Below, piece by piece: positions 18,344 through 27,344 of a stretch of 64,000 nt of DNA. This DNA is from Microbacterium cremeum. GTDB taxonomy: Bacteria > Actinomycetota > Actinomycetes > Actinomycetales > Microbacteriaceae. Numbering within the stretch: position 1 is the first letter of the stretch; every line of letters starts with the position of its first letter. The position numbers and the translations under genes were made by a program. The notes under the pieces are model-generated. The model searched no databases and was not told the origin of the DNA. It saw only the letters and a program-made list of their open reading frames with translations. Location of the stretch: assembly GCF_015277855.1 (NCBI RefSeq), contig NZ_CP063812.1, positions 248,001 through 312,000 of the forward strand. The letters are read 5' to 3'.

Positions 18344-19999
18344 TCAGCCGTTCAGGCCGAAGAGGTCGAGGGGGTGGGTCAGGCGCCACCACGGCGACGG
18401 CTCTTCGATGTCTCCCGCGAGCTCCAGCTCGACCGTCGTCGAGTTCAGCGGGCCCGTGACCGCGAGCGTGCCCACGCGGTCTCCGGCCTCACGGCCGTCG
18501 CCGAGCGCGTGCGAGGTCTGCACGGTGCCGGCCCCGCCGTTCCAGAGCACCACCGATGCGTCACCCGACGTGACGATGTCGACCGGGTCGCCCCACAGCG
18601 TGTCCACCCGGCCCGTGACCGTGCCCGCCGCCACCGAGGGCTTCAGCTGCAGCTCCTGCTCGAGCCCCGCGTAGAGGGCGCGGGACGCCTCGAGGCGCGC
18701 GGCGTCGTCGGGCTGACCGAGCACGGACGCGTACAGGCGCACCGTGGTGTCGCCGATCACGACGTCCTTGGCCGAGAGCAGGTTCCACGAGTCGAGCGTG
18801 CCGGTCTTGATGCCGACGACGCCGGCGTCGGCGAGCAGGCCGTTGGTGTTCTCGACATGACCGGCGCCGGGGAGGTCGACGGCGGGCTTGGCCACGATCT
18901 CGGCGATCACCGGGTTCTCGAGCGCCTTCTGCGCGAGGGTGATGAGCCCGGCGGGCGTTGCCGCGTTGTCGGAGTCCATCCCGGTGGGCTCGACGATCGT
19001 CACGCCCTCCACCCCGCGCGAGGCGAGCCAGTCGCCCGCGGCGGACGCGAACACGGCATCGGACGGCCACAGCGTCTGCGCCAGCCGGTCGGCGTAGTTG
19101 TTCGCCGATCCGATGAGCATGCCCTCGAGCATCTGGTACTGCGTGAGCGATCCGCCGGCCGGCACGTCCAGCGCCGACTCGCCGTTGCGGCGATATTGCC
19201 AGTACCGCCAGCTGTCGCCCGATGTGAAGTGGTACTCCGGCCCCTGCTCACCGACTGCGAGCGGCATCTCGTCGAGCACGACGAGGGCGGTCACGACCTT
19301 CGTGATGCTGGCGATCTCACTCGGATCGGGCGAGGACGCCAGCGCCGCGCCCATGCCCCGGACGCCCACCGCCGCGCTGCCCTGGGCGGGCCACACGGGT
19401 GCGGCGGCCGAGGCCGCGGCCGGCTGCACTTCGATCGCCGTCACGGTGGGGGCCACCGCGTGCAGCGGCCACAGCAGGGTCGTGCCCGAGTAGGCGGCGA
19501 CGAGGCCGGCGATCACGAGCGTGGGCACGACGACGCCCGCCCGCAGCGGCGAGCGGCGCGGGGCATCGGCGAGCAGGTCGACGTCGACTGTGACGTACGA
19601 CGATGCCGCGGCGTTGAGGTCGCCCGGTGCCGCGGTACGCCCGATCGCGCGCTCGTCCACCCACGCCAGCGCGGCGGGCGCGGGTGCGGCCGGGCTCGGC
19701 GTGCCGGTGGTCACTGCGCCGGTGGTCACTGCGCCGGTGGTCGTTGCGCCGGGGTTCGCCGCGCCGATGGCCGGCGCCGCGGGGGTCGCCGTGAGGGCAA
19801 GTGGGGCCGCGGCGACGGTCGGCGGCGCCGAGACGACGTCACCCGGGCCGGTGGTCGCGCTCGCGCGCCCGGCATCCCCCGCCCCGCCGTCGAGGGTGAG
19901 GATGCCGCTCTCGGACGCGTCGTCGTGCTGCACCGGAACCGCGCCCGACTGCACGCGACGCTGACGGCGCGTCGGCGCGGGGGCATCGTCCTGGGGCAC
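18344..19999 (-). CDS. Serine-type D-alanyl-D-alanine carboxypeptidase (S11 family)
   Basis: Penicillin-binding-protein-type peptidase that trims peptidoglycan stem peptides outside the cell. A long cytoplasmic, Ala/Pro/Thr-rich N-terminus (about 1-150) precedes one transmembrane helix (about 153-175). The catalytic domain carries SITK (SxxK), SANN (SxN) and KTGT. Repeats of TTGAV in the N-terminal part come from GGTGGTCACTGCGCC-type DNA repeats near 19707-19745. At 551 residues it is longer than secreted DacA types because of the cytoplasmic arm. Monocistronic; convergent with the dehydratase and divergent from the riboswitch. Confidence 0.87.
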   Translation of the reverse strand: MPQDDAPAPTRRQRRVQSGAVPVQHDDASESGILTLDGGAGDAGRASATTGPGDVVSAPPTVAAAPLALTATPAAPAIGAANPGATTTGAVTTGAVTTGTPSPAAPAPAALAWVDERAIGRTAAPGDLNAAASSYVTVDVDLLADAPRRSPLRAGVVVPTLVIAGLVAAYSGTTLLWPLHAVAPTVTAIEVQPAAASAAAPVWPAQGSAAVGVRGMGAALASSPDPSEIASITKVVTALVVLDEMPLAVGEQGPEYHFTSGDSWRYWQYRRNGESALDVPAGGSLTQYQMLEGMLIGSANNYADRLAQTLWPSDAVFASAAGDWLASRGVEGVTIVEPTGMDSDNAATPAGLITLAQKALENPVIAEIVAKPAVDLPGAGHVENTNGLLADAGVVGIKTGTLDSWNLLSAKDVVIGDTTVRLYASVLGQPDDAARLEASRALYAGLEQELQLKPSVAAGTVTGRVDTLWGDPVDIVTSGDASVVLWNGGAGTVQTSHALGDGREAGDRVGTLAVTGPLNSTTVELELAGDIEEPSPWWRLTHPLDLFGLNG

Positions 20000-20027
20000 T
20001 CGGCCACGATACCTCGGTGGACGGCGT

Positions 20028-20033
20028 TATACT
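20028..20033 (+). promoter_or_regulatory. -10 box for the thiamine transporter operon
   Basis: TATACT placed so that transcription would begin at about 20040, a few bases before the conserved 5-prime strand of the TPP riboswitch. No good -35 box is visible. Confidence 0.5.
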
Positions 20034-20043
20034 GATCGCCACA

Positions 20044-20129
20044 ACCACGGGAGTCCGGTGAGCCGGGCTGAGAGGAAGCGACCCACGCTTCGACCGTCGA
20101 ACCTGATCCGGATCATGCCGGCGCAGGGA
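20044..20129 (+). ncRNA. TPP riboswitch (THI element)
   Basis: The conserved thi-box words are all present and in order: ACCACGGGAGTCC, GCTGAGAGG, GACCC, GAACCTGATCCGGATCATG and CCGGCGCAGGGA. The last helix runs straight into the GGGAGGAG ribosome site of the transporter gene, so TPP binding probably blocks translation initiation rather than needing a separate terminator. Confidence 0.95.
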
Positions 20130-20138
20130 GGAGTTCAC

Positions 20139-20780
20139 ATGCACGCGTCCACGTCCGCAGCCACGTCGCAGAAGTCCGGGGAGCAGCGTCCTCGGCGCAG
20201 CCTCCGCTGGCGCGTCGTCGACATCGTCGTCGCCAGTGTCGTCGGTGTGGCGTCGGGTCTCATCTTCCTGCTGTGGAACATCGGCTACCTCGGGCCGAAG
20301 ACGCTCCTCGAGCCGCTCACACCGGGCCTGCAGGGCCTCCTCGACGGGCCGTGGCTGTTCGCCGGAGTGCTCGGGGCGCTGATCATCCGCAAGCCGGGTG
20401 CCGCCCTCTACACCGAGACCCTCGCCGCCGTCGTGTCGGCGCTCGTCGGCAACACGTGGGGCGGGTTCCTGACGATCGAGGCCGGCCTGGTGCAGGGCCT
20501 CGGCGCCGAGCTGATCTTCCTGCTGTTCTTCTACCGCCGCTGGAGCCTGCCGGTCGCGATCCTCGCCGGTGCCGGGGCGGCGCTGGCGGGCGGCATCAAC
20601 AACCTGATCCTGTGGTTCGCCGGCGCCGACGCGCTGTTCACGACGGTGTACCTGATCAGCACCGTGCTCTCGGGGGCGGTCATCGCCGGCGCGGGGTCGT
20701 GGCTCCTCGCGCGCGGCCTCGCCGCGACCGGTGCGCTCGACCGCTTCGCGTCGGGCCGCGAGGCCCGAGCCCGCGTCTAG
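20139..20780 (+). CDS. ykoE: ECF transporter substrate-binding membrane subunit, YkoE type
   Basis: S-component of 213 residues with about five or six transmembrane helices and the family phrases WNIGYLGPK and LVGNTWGG. YkoE proteins bind thiamine or its pyrimidine precursor and are usually governed by TPP riboswitches, as here. The ATG at 20139 follows GGAGG at the normal spacing; an upstream in-frame start inside the riboswitch is rejected. First gene of ykoEDC. Confidence 0.9.
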   Translation: MHASTSAATSQKSGEQRPRRSLRWRVVDIVVASVVGVASGLIFLLWNIGYLGPKTLLEPLTPGLQGLLDGPWLFAGVLGALIIRKPGAALYTETLAAVVSALVGNTWGGFLTIEAGLVQGLGAELIFLLFFYRRWSLPVAILAGAGAALAGGINNLILWFAGADALFTTVYLISTVLSGAVIAGAGSWLLARGLAATGALDRFASGREARARV

Positions 20781-20783
20781 TCC

Positions 20784-22265
20784 GTGACACCGCACGAGTC
20801 CCCGCCCGCAGCCGTCGAGGCGCGCGGGTGGGGATGGCGGCACGCGTCCCGCCACGCGTGGGCGGTGACGGATGCCTCGTTCCGCATCGATCCGGGCGAG
20901 CGCGTGCTGCTGCTCGGCGCCTCCGGCTCGGGCAAGTCGACACTGCTGCACGGGCTGGCGGGGGTGCTCGGCGGCGACGAAGAAGGGGAGTCCGAGGGAG
21001 TCCTCCTCCTCGACGGGGTGCCCGCGGCGCAGGTACGCGGCCGGGCGGCGCTCGTGCTGCAGGACCCGGACTCGCAGGTCATCCTCGCGCGCGTCGGCGA
21101 CGACGTCGCGTTCGGGTGCGAGAACCTCGGCGTCCCGCGCGAAGAGATCTGGCCGCGGGTCGGCGAGGCGCTCGACGCCGTCGGCCTCGACGTGCCGCTC
21201 GACCGCCCCACCAAGGCGCTGTCGGGCGGCCAGAAGCAGCGACTCGCGCTCGCGGGCGCCCACGCGATGCGGCCGGGGCTGCTCCTCCTCGACGAGCCGA
21301 CGGCGAACCTCGATCCGCGCGGCGTCGCCGAGGTGCGGGACGCGGTCGCCGCCATGCTGGCCGCGACGGGGGCGACCCTCGTGGTGGTCGAGCACCGCGT
21401 CGACGTGTGGCTGCCGCTGGTGTCGCGGGTCATCGTGCTCGGCGACGACGGCGTGATCGCCGACGGCTCCCCCGACGCGGTGCTCCGCGATCGGGGTGCC
21501 GAGCTCGCGGCGGCGGGCGTGTGGGTGCCCGGCATCCCGCCACAGCATCCGGCGCCGCCGCGTTCCAGCGGCGGCGACCCGCTGCTGAGCGCGCGCGACC
21601 TCGCGGTGGAGCGCGTGAAGGGGCATCCCGTCGCGCGGGGCATCGAGGTCGATGTGCGTGCCGGCACGGCGCTCGCGATCACCGGACCGAACGGCGCCGG
21701 CAAGTCGACCCTCGGCCTGACCCTCGCGGGCCTGCTGGCTCCCGCCGCGGGACGGGTCGAGGCATCCGTCGCCCTCGCATCGGGCGCAGGAGCGACGCCG
21801 ATCCGCTGGTCGTCGCGGCAGCTGCTCACCCGCATCGGCACGGTCTTCCAGGACCCCGAGCATCAGCTCCTCGCGCGGACGGTCCGCGAAGAGCTCGAGG
21901 TCGGCCCGCGTGCGCTCGGGCTGGCCGAGCCCGACATCACGAGAAGGGTGGACGAGCTGCTCGAGCGGCTGCGGCTCGACCGGCTCGCCGCCGCCAACCC
22001 CTACACGCTGTCGGGCGGCGAGAAGCGGCGCCTCACGGTCGCCGCCGCCCTCGCCACCGCGCCGCGCGTGCTGGTGCTCGACGAGCCCACGTTCGGGCAG
22101 GACGCCCGCACCTGGGCCGAGCTCGTCGCGCTGCTGGCGCGGCTGCGCGACGGCGACATCGGCAGGGACGACGGGTCGGCGATCGTCGCCATCACCCACG
22201 ACCTCGACGTCGTGACCGCGCTGCACGCGCAGCGGTTCGAGCTGGAGGGGGCGCCGCCGGCATGA
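20784..22265 (+). CDS. ykoD: ECF transporter duplicated ATPase subunit, YkoD type
   Basis: One 493-residue chain with two ABC ATPase domains (about 1-245 and 260-490). Each has Walker A ([18 protein letters not shown]), Q-loop, signature (LSGGQKQRL; LSGGEKRRL) and Walker B (LLLLDEPTANLD; VLVLDEPTFGQD), plus VEHR and ITHD switch histidines. It powers uptake of the ligand bound by YkoE. The GTG start lies three bases after the ykoE stop, and the gene overlaps ykoC by four bases. Confidence 0.92.
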   Translation: MTPHESPPAAVEARGWGWRHASRHAWAVTDASFRIDPGERVLLLGASGSGKSTLLHGLAGVLGGDEEGESEGVLLLDGVPAAQVRGRAALVLQDPDSQVILARVGDDVAFGCENLGVPREEIWPRVGEALDAVGLDVPLDRPTKALSGGQKQRLALAGAHAMRPGLLLLDEPTANLDPRGVAEVRDAVAAMLAATGATLVVVEHRVDVWLPLVSRVIVLGDDGVIADGSPDAVLRDRGAELAAAGVWVPGIPPQHPAPPRSSGGDPLLSARDLAVERVKGHPVARGIEVDVRAGTALAITGPNGAGKSTLGLTLAGLLAPAAGRVEASVALASGAGATPIRWSSRQLLTRIGTVFQDPEHQLLARTVREELEVGPRALGLAEPDITRRVDELLERLRLDRLAAANPYTLSGGEKRRLTVAAALATAPRVLVLDEPTFGQDARTWAELVALLARLRDGDIGRDDGSAIVAITHDLDVVTALHAQRFELEGAPPA

Positions 22266-23053
22266 CCCTGCTCGACGCGCGAGCGCGCACCGGCGCGGTC
22301 GCCCGCATCAACCCCGTCGCGAAGCTCGGCGCGAGCGCGCTCATCGCGATCCCGCTCGTGCTGACGCTGGACTGGCTCTCGGCGGCGGTCGCGCTCGCCC
22401 TCGAGCTCGTGCTCATCCCCTTCGCCGGGCTCGGCTGGCGCGAGTTCTGGGTGCGCACGTGGCCGGTGTGGCTGGCGGCGCCCCTCACCGGGCTCACGAT
22501 CGCGCTGTACGGCGAGGCATCCGGGACCGTCTACGTCGACTGGTTCGTCGTGCACGTCAGTGACGGCTCGCTGCAGCTCGCCCTGGCCACGATGCTCCGC
22601 GTGCTCGCGATCGCCCTGCCGTCGGTCGTGCTCTTCGTCACGGTCGACCCCACCGACCTCGCCGACGGGCTCGCGCAGGTCGTGCACCTGCCCGCGCGGT
22701 TCGTGCTCGGCGCGCTCGCGGGACTGCGGATGGTGGGGCTCTTCCTCGACGACTGGCGTGCGCTCGAGCTCGCACGCCGTGCGCGCGGCGTCGCCGACCG
22801 GGGCCGTCTGCGTCGGTTCCTCGGGATGGCGTTCGCGCTGCTGGTGCTCTCGATCCGCCGCGGCGCGAAGCTCGCGACGGCGATGGAGGCGCGCGGCTTC
22901 GGCGCGCCGGTGCGCCGCACGTGGGCGCGCGAATCGCGGTTCGGCGGGCGCGAGTGGACCCTTATGGCGATCGGACTCGCGATCGCACTCACGGCGGTCG
23001 CGGCATCCGTCGTCTTCGGCACGTGGAACTTCATCCTCGGGCCGAGCTCGTGA
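22262..23053 (+). CDS. ykoC: ECF transporter transmembrane coupling subunit, YkoC type
   Basis: T-component of 263 residues with about five or six transmembrane helices. The two Ala-Arg-Gly coupling motifs that contact the ATPases appear as ARRARGVAD and AMEARGFGAP. The ATG is fused to the ykoD stop (ATGA). It completes the riboswitch-controlled operon. Confidence 0.9.
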   Translation: MTLLDARARTGAVARINPVAKLGASALIAIPLVLTLDWLSAAVALALELVLIPFAGLGWREFWVRTWPVWLAAPLTGLTIALYGEASGTVYVDWFVVHVSDGSLQLALATMLRVLAIALPSVVLFVTVDPTDLADGLAQVVHLPARFVLGALAGLRMVGLFLDDWRALELARRARGVADRGRLRRFLGMAFALLVLSIRRGAKLATAMEARGFGAPVRRTWARESRFGGREWTLMAIGLAIALTAVAASVVFGTWNFILGPSS

Positions 23054-23069
23054 CGCGGCGCGGTCGGGC

Positions 23070-23576
23070 TCAGTCGGCCGCCACCAGCTGCTCGTACGGT
23101 GCCTGCAGCGCGGGGAAGTAGTCGTCCCACTGCACGTCGTCGGCGTCGAGGCCGGCCTGCGCCGCGACGAGGCGGTCGAGGTAGTACTCCCAGCCGGGGC
23201 CGATCGAGCCGACGTCCTCGCCCGGGTTCAGCCGCTGCCCGAAGGTGAGGACGGTGTCGCCCGGAGAGTCCTCGGCCAGCTCGAACCACAGGTGCCACGA
23301 GCCCGCGCCCTGCGACGTGTCGCCCGCGAACCTGCGGGGGCGGTCGCACTCGAGGATCGTGTACTCCTCGGGCTCGGCATCCTGCCCCTCCGCCGTCATG
23401 TAGAACGTGACGCGCCCGGTCTTCGGGTCGCCCTCCCAGCGGCCGATCCACCGGACGAGGCGGTCGGACTCGGTCAGCTCGCGCCACACCTCGTCGGCGG
23501 AGGCGCGGAATCGCCGCAGGATCACGAGGTTCGGGTGACCGTCGATCTTCGTGACGGTGCCGGTGATGGTGGTCAT
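23070..23576 (-). CDS. SRPBCC/AHSA1-family protein
   Basis: A 168-residue START-like fold: an opening TGTVTKIDGHPNLVILRRF, the RASADEVWRELTE segment and a WEYYLDRLVA helix near the end. AHSA1-type proteins bind hydrophobic ligands or modulate partners; no specific role is evident. The ATG overlaps the kinase-like gene stop by four bases, so the two are translated as a pair. Confidence 0.8.
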   Translation of the reverse strand: MTTITGTVTKIDGHPNLVILRRFRASADEVWRELTESDRLVRWIGRWEGDPKTGRVTFYMTAEGQDAEPEEYTILECDRPRRFAGDTSQGAGSWHLWFELAEDSPGDTVLTFGQRLNPGEDVGSIGPGWEYYLDRLVAAQAGLDADDVQWDDYFPALQAPYEQLVAAD

Positions 23577-24298
23577 GTCGCGTTCCAGAGGTCTCGGTAG
23601 TACGACAGGCGCTCGCGATCGGGATCGACCCCGTACGCCTCGATGAGGGCGTCCTCCCATCCCTCGCCATAGTTCCACGTCGTCGACATCGACGCCACGG
23701 CGATGTCGGCCCAGCGATCGCCGGTGCCGAGCCCGCCGAGGTCGACGTGGCCGCTCCAGTGGCCGTCCTCGCCGATCAGGGTGTTGGGACAGCACGCGTC
23801 GGCGTGGCACACGACGAGCCGGTCGATGGGCGGCGGCTCGCGCAGCGCGTCGGGAACCAGGATGCCGCGGGCCGACGCATTCGCCAGGCGCGAGGGCACG
23901 CTCCACTCGAACGGGCAGTCGGCGACGGGCAGCGCGTCGTGCAGGGCTCGCAGTCCCCCGCCGACCGCACGGACGGCCGTGGCGGGCTCGGCGATCCAGC
24001 GCGGGTCGACGGCCGACCGCCCGGCGAGCGCGGCGGTGACGATCCACTCGTGCGTCGCGTCGCCGCCCACCTCGATCACCGTCGGCACCCGGGCATACGG
24101 CGCGGCCCAGGCCAGCCGCGCCACCTCGCCCTCGAACGACGTCTCGGCGTTGTGCGGACCGTGCTTGATGTACCGGCCGTCGTCGGTGCGGAACGTCACG
24201 CCGCCGTAGTCGTTGCGCCACACCGGCTCGAGCGTCGCTCCCGCCGCGAGCTGCACCACCTGCCGGGGGATCTCGACCGCTTCGAGGGGAATCGACAC
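23573..24298 (-). CDS. Aminoglycoside-phosphotransferase-fold kinase
   Basis: A 241-residue protein with the APH catalytic loop HADACCPN (HxDxxxxN) and a following HVDLGG in place of the metal-binding DxD/DFG, as in APH(3')-like enzymes. The glycine loop and the phosphate-anchoring Lys (YIKHGP) are recognisable. It could phosphorylate an aminoglycoside or, as often in soil actinobacteria, a small metabolite. Paired with an AHSA1 protein. Resistance should not be assumed from the fold alone. Confidence 0.75.
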   Translation of the reverse strand: MSIPLEAVEIPRQVVQLAAGATLEPVWRNDYGGVTFRTDDGRYIKHGPHNAETSFEGEVARLAWAAPYARVPTVIEVGGDATHEWIVTAALAGRSAVDPRWIAEPATAVRAVGGGLRALHDALPVADCPFEWSVPSRLANASARGILVPDALREPPPIDRLVVCHADACCPNTLIGEDGHWSGHVDLGGLGTGDRWADIAVASMSTTWNYGEGWEDALIEAYGVDPDRERLSYYRDLWNAT

Positions 24299-24312
24299 GG
24301 ACCCATCCTGCC

Positions 24313-24360
24313 GGGTGCGGGTGCGGGTGCGGGTGCGGGTACGGGTACGGGTGCGGGTGG
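24313..24360. repeat. Hexanucleotide microsatellite, eight units
   Basis: Eight units of GGGTGC/GGGTAC/GGGTGG in a row, between the divergent kinase and lipoprotein genes. The G-triplets every six bases could form a G-quadruplex on the plus strand, and slippage would alter promoter spacing for both genes. Confidence 0.85.
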
Positions 24361-24399
24361 CGGGCCGGCGCCCGAGGAACCCTGGAATAGCGTGGAGGC

Positions 24400-25179
24400 A
24401 TGGCCCCTCGTCACGTCATCGCCGCGTCCGCCATCCTGCTCGTCGCCGCCGGAGCCCTCGTCGGGTGCACGTCCGCGGACTCCATCGAAGAACCCGTCAG
24501 CACCCCGACAGCCACCGATGCCCCGGCGGAAGAGCCGGCCGACGGCTTCTCGCTCCCGCACATCGCCGCCTGCGACGAGGTGCCGCTGGAGCAGGGCGAG
24601 TCGATCGACGGCGTCGCGCTCGGCGATTGCATGGCCGCCGCGATGGTGGCGGCGCAGACCGGCAGGCATCGCGTCGATTCCAGCGACGGCACCTCGTCGG
24701 TCGTCGAGTTCAGCTGGACTCCGGACTTCGCGATGAGCGTCGACGACGGCGAGCAGGAGGTCGTCATCAAAGGCGACACCGGCTGGGTGCGGCTTCCGGA
24801 TGCCGGGTGGATCCAGGCGGACGCCTCATCGACCGATCCCGCAGTCGTGATGGCGACGGGGATCGTCGAGCTCACCCGGGTCTTCTCCGACCCGCGCGTG
24901 CTTTCCGCCGGCATCGCGAGCTCACCGACGTGGACCGTGGTCGGCGAGGAGCCGCTCCCGGTCGACGACGCCGCGGCGAACGCGGCGTGGCTGCTGACCC
25001 CCGACACCCCGACGACGGTCCTCGGAGTCTCGCTCAGCGACGTGCAGCTGTGGCTGCGCCCTGATCACCTCGGCGCCTACTTCGTCGGCACGGGCAGCAT
25101 GGCAGGCATCTCGGTCACCACGAGCAACACGTTCCTGGAGTGGGGCGGCGAGATCGATATCTCGGTCCCCGAGGACTGA
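24400..25179 (+). CDS. Secreted lipoprotein of unknown function
   Basis: A 259-residue protein with a lipoprotein signal peptide: MAPRHVIAA, a hydrophobic core and the lipobox LVGC (Cys23). A Thr/Pro/Glu-rich tether follows to about residue 50. The mature part alternates beta strands (VVEFSWTPDFAMSV, EVVIKGDTGWVRL) and is acidic, reminiscent of actinobacterial LppX/LprG-like lipid carriers, though the match is not strong. Expected outside the membrane. Confidence 0.75.
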   Translation: MAPRHVIAASAILLVAAGALVGCTSADSIEEPVSTPTATDAPAEEPADGFSLPHIAACDEVPLEQGESIDGVALGDCMAAAMVAAQTGRHRVDSSDGTSSVVEFSWTPDFAMSVDDGEQEVVIKGDTGWVRLPDAGWIQADASSTDPAVVMATGIVELTRVFSDPRVLSAGIASSPTWTVVGEEPLPVDDAAANAAWLLTPDTPTTVLGVSLSDVQLWLRPDHLGAYFVGTGSMAGISVTTSNTFLEWGGEIDISVPED

Positions 25180-25184
25180 CCCGG

Positions 25185-25535
25185 TCAGCCGCCGAGGGCG
25201 TCGCGCAGCACGACCGCGTGGTTCTGAAGCCCGTCGTGCGCGCCGTACAGGAGCGTGGCGACCGGATGCCGCGCCAGTTCACCGCGCAGCGCCTCGAGCT
25301 CCGCGTGGGCAGGGCCGTCGAGCTCGGCGCGGTAGGCCTCGGCGAACTCGTCCCACGGCATGTCGCCGTGGTGGAAGGCCTTGCGCAAGCCGGTCGAGGG
25401 TGCGACCTCTTTCGCCCACAGGTCGAGCGCCGCACGCTCCTTCGTGAGCCCGCGCGGCCACAGCCGATCCACGAGCACCCGGACCCCGTCGCCGGGGTCG
25501 GGGTCGTCGTACACGCGCTTCAATCGCAGCTCCAT
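25185..25535 (-). CDS. DUF488-family protein
   Basis: A 116-residue protein with the DUF488 hallmarks VRVLVDRLWPRGL near residue 18 and W-A-K-E-V-A-P-S, then the LLYGAHD strand near the end. The function of the family is not settled. The ATG at 25535 gives the usual family length; the longer frame upstream adds only non-conserved residues. Convergent with the lipoprotein gene. Confidence 0.85.
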   Translation of the reverse strand: MELRLKRVYDDPDPGDGVRVLVDRLWPRGLTKERAALDLWAKEVAPSTGLRKAFHHGDMPWDEFAEAYRAELDGPAHAELEALRGELARHPVATLLYGAHDGLQNHAVVLRDALGG

Positions 25536-25665
25536 GGCCTCATCCAACCCCTTTCCGAGCCCACGTGCCGCCATCCGGCGTGCGAACGCCGGACCCGGCG
25601 ACGGATCGCGGAGTGACCTCGCCCTGCGGCGCGGCTAGCCTGGTGATCGAAAGTACGGCGCGCGT

Positions 25666-25678
25666 GGGACTCGGTCCC
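25666..25678. promoter_or_regulatory. Candidate operator palindrome before the SDR/isomerase pair
   Basis: GGGAC-TCG-GTCCC is a perfect arm palindrome, and a TATGCT -10-like box follows at 25682-25687. The position suits repression of the acyl-CoA genes downstream, but no regulator is adjacent. Confidence 0.4.
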
Positions 25679-25729
25679 GCGTATGCTGATACGGAGTTTC
25701 GCCGACGTCCGGTCTTCGAAGGAGAACAC

Positions 25730-26491
25730 ATGGATCTCACGGGAGCTGCCGCCCTCGTCACCGGCGGCGCGAGCGGACTCGGCCTCGCCACCGCCCGGCG
25801 CCTGGCCGCCGCGGGGGCCGCCGTCACGATCGTCGACCTGCCCGGCTCGGCAGGCGCGGAGGTCGCCGCCGAGCTCGGCGGCACGTTCGCCGCGGCCGAC
25901 GTCACGTCGGCCGAGCAGGTGGCCGACGCCGTCGCGGCGGCCGCGGCATCCGGTCCTCTTCGTGTCGTGGTGAACTGCGCGGGCATCGCGCCGCCGGCCA
26001 AGGTGCTCGATCGCGAGGGCGTGCCGACGCCGCTCGCCGACTTCGAGCGGATCATCCGCATCAACCTCGTCGGCACCTACAACGTCATCGCGCAGGCATC
26101 CGCGGTCATGGCGCGCACCGACGCCGACTCCGAGGGCGACCGCGGTGTCATCGTCAGCACGGCGAGCGTCGCGGCGTTCGACGGGCAGATCGGCCAGCCC
26201 GCGTACTCGGCGTCGAAGGGCGGCGTGCACGCCATGACGCTGCCGATCGCGCGGGAGCTGGCGCGCTACGGCATCCGCGTGTGCACGATCGCCCCGGGCA
26301 TCATGGAGACCCCCATGCTCAAGGGGCTGCCGCAGGCCGCGCAAGACTCGCTCGGGCAGCAGGTGCCGCACCCGCAGCGCCTCGGCCGGCCCGACGAGTA
26401 CGCCGCCCTCGTCATGTCGATCGTCGACAACGGCTATCTCAACGGCGAGACCATCCGCCTGGACGGCGCCATCCGCATGGCGCCGAAGTAA
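25730..26491 (+). CDS. Short-chain dehydrogenase, 3-hydroxyacyl-CoA dehydrogenase (HSD10) type
   Basis: A 253-residue SDR with TGGASGLG, an Asp after strand 2 (IVDLPG, NAD-preferring), NCAGIAPP and the catalytic Y-S-A-S-K. The phrase APGIMETPML and the overall pattern match type II 3-hydroxyacyl-CoA dehydrogenases of fatty or branched-chain acyl-CoA oxidation. A GAAGGAG site precedes the ATG at 25730. Followed eight bases later by the isomerase gene. Confidence 0.85.
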   Translation: MDLTGAAALVTGGASGLGLATARRLAAAGAAVTIVDLPGSAGAEVAAELGGTFAAADVTSAEQVADAVAAAAASGPLRVVVNCAGIAPPAKVLDREGVPTPLADFERIIRINLVGTYNVIAQASAVMARTDADSEGDRGVIVSTASVAAFDGQIGQPAYSASKGGVHAMTLPIARELARYGIRVCTIAPGIMETPMLKGLPQAAQDSLGQQVPHPQRLGRPDEYAALVMSIVDNGYLNGETIRLDGAIRMAPK

Positions 26492-26499
26492 GGAGAGCG

Positions 26500-27273
26500 A
26501 TGACCGACTCGATCCTCGTCACCCGCGACGGCGCACTCGCGCGCGTGACCTTCAACCGTCCCGCGTCGCTGAACGCGATGGGCTTCGAGATGGGACGGCG
26601 CTGGCGCGACGTCGCGCACGAGGTCACCTCGGACGACTCCGTCGGAGCCGTGATCCTGGATGCCTCGGGCCCGGCGTTCTGCGCCGGGGGCGACGTGGTC
26701 GAGATGGCGGCCTCCGGCGCGTCCGGTGCCGACGTCACCGCGGCGGCGCAGACGATCCACGACGGCATCCGCACGTTCGTCGAGTCCGACAAGCCCATCG
26801 TCGCGGCGGTGCAGGGTGCGGTCGCCGGCGGCGGGCTCGGCCTGATGCTCACCGCCGACTACATCGTCGCGTCGGAGCAGGCGAAGTTCGTGAGCAAGTA
26901 CGCGAACATCGCCCTCACCCCCGACCTCGGCGTCCCGACGCTGCTGCCCGCGGCGATCGGGCAGCGCCGCGCGCTGCAGCTGCTGCTGCAGGATCTCACG
27001 ATCGACGCCGCGACCGCCCTCGACTGGGGCCTGGTGACCGAGGTGGTGCCCGCCGCCGTCGTCGCGTCGCGTGCCGACGAGGTGGCCCGGTTCTGGCTCG
27101 ACAACGCCACCGCCGCGTTCGGACAGGCCAAGCGCCTCGTCCGCACCGGTGCCGGGCGGTCGTTCGCCGAGAACCTCGACGACGAGGCCGCCTCGATCGG
27201 CGCCCGGTTCGAGACCGCGGAATCCCGCGCCCGCGTCGCGGCGTTCGCGCAGGGCCGCCGCCGGGTCGAGTAG
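26500..27273 (+). CDS. Enoyl-CoA hydratase/isomerase family protein, isomerase-like
   Basis: A 257-residue crotonase-fold protein with FCAGGDV and GAVAGGGLGL. Both catalytic glutamates of true hydratases are missing (GGGCE becomes GGGLG, and QPE becomes KYA), whereas the Asp of LTPDLG, used by PaaG-like and 3,2-enoyl-CoA isomerases, is kept. An isomerase role is therefore more likely than hydration. An AGGAG site precedes the ATG. Cotranscribed with the upstream SDR. Confidence 0.82.
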   Translation: MTDSILVTRDGALARVTFNRPASLNAMGFEMGRRWRDVAHEVTSDDSVGAVILDASGPAFCAGGDVVEMAASGASGADVTAAAQTIHDGIRTFVESDKPIVAAVQGAVAGGGLGLMLTADYIVASEQAKFVSKYANIALTPDLGVPTLLPAAIGQRRALQLLLQDLTIDAATALDWGLVTEVVPAAVVASRADEVARFWLDNATAAFGQAKRLVRTGAGRSFAENLDDEAASIGARFETAESRARVAAFAQGRRRVE

Positions 27274-27344
27274 GCGCGCCAGCGCCGTACCGAAACCATC
27301 AGCCACGTCCCGCTCCTGACGCCGGACGACCGAAAGGACCCGAG

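Noticed and set aside
20058..20138. Upstream start for ykoE
   Set aside because: It lies within the TPP riboswitch, and a proper ribosome site precedes the ATG at 20139.
23573..24298. Antibiotic resistance determinant
   Set aside because: The fold is APH-like, but nothing identifies an antibiotic substrate, and such kinases are common in soil actinobacteria.
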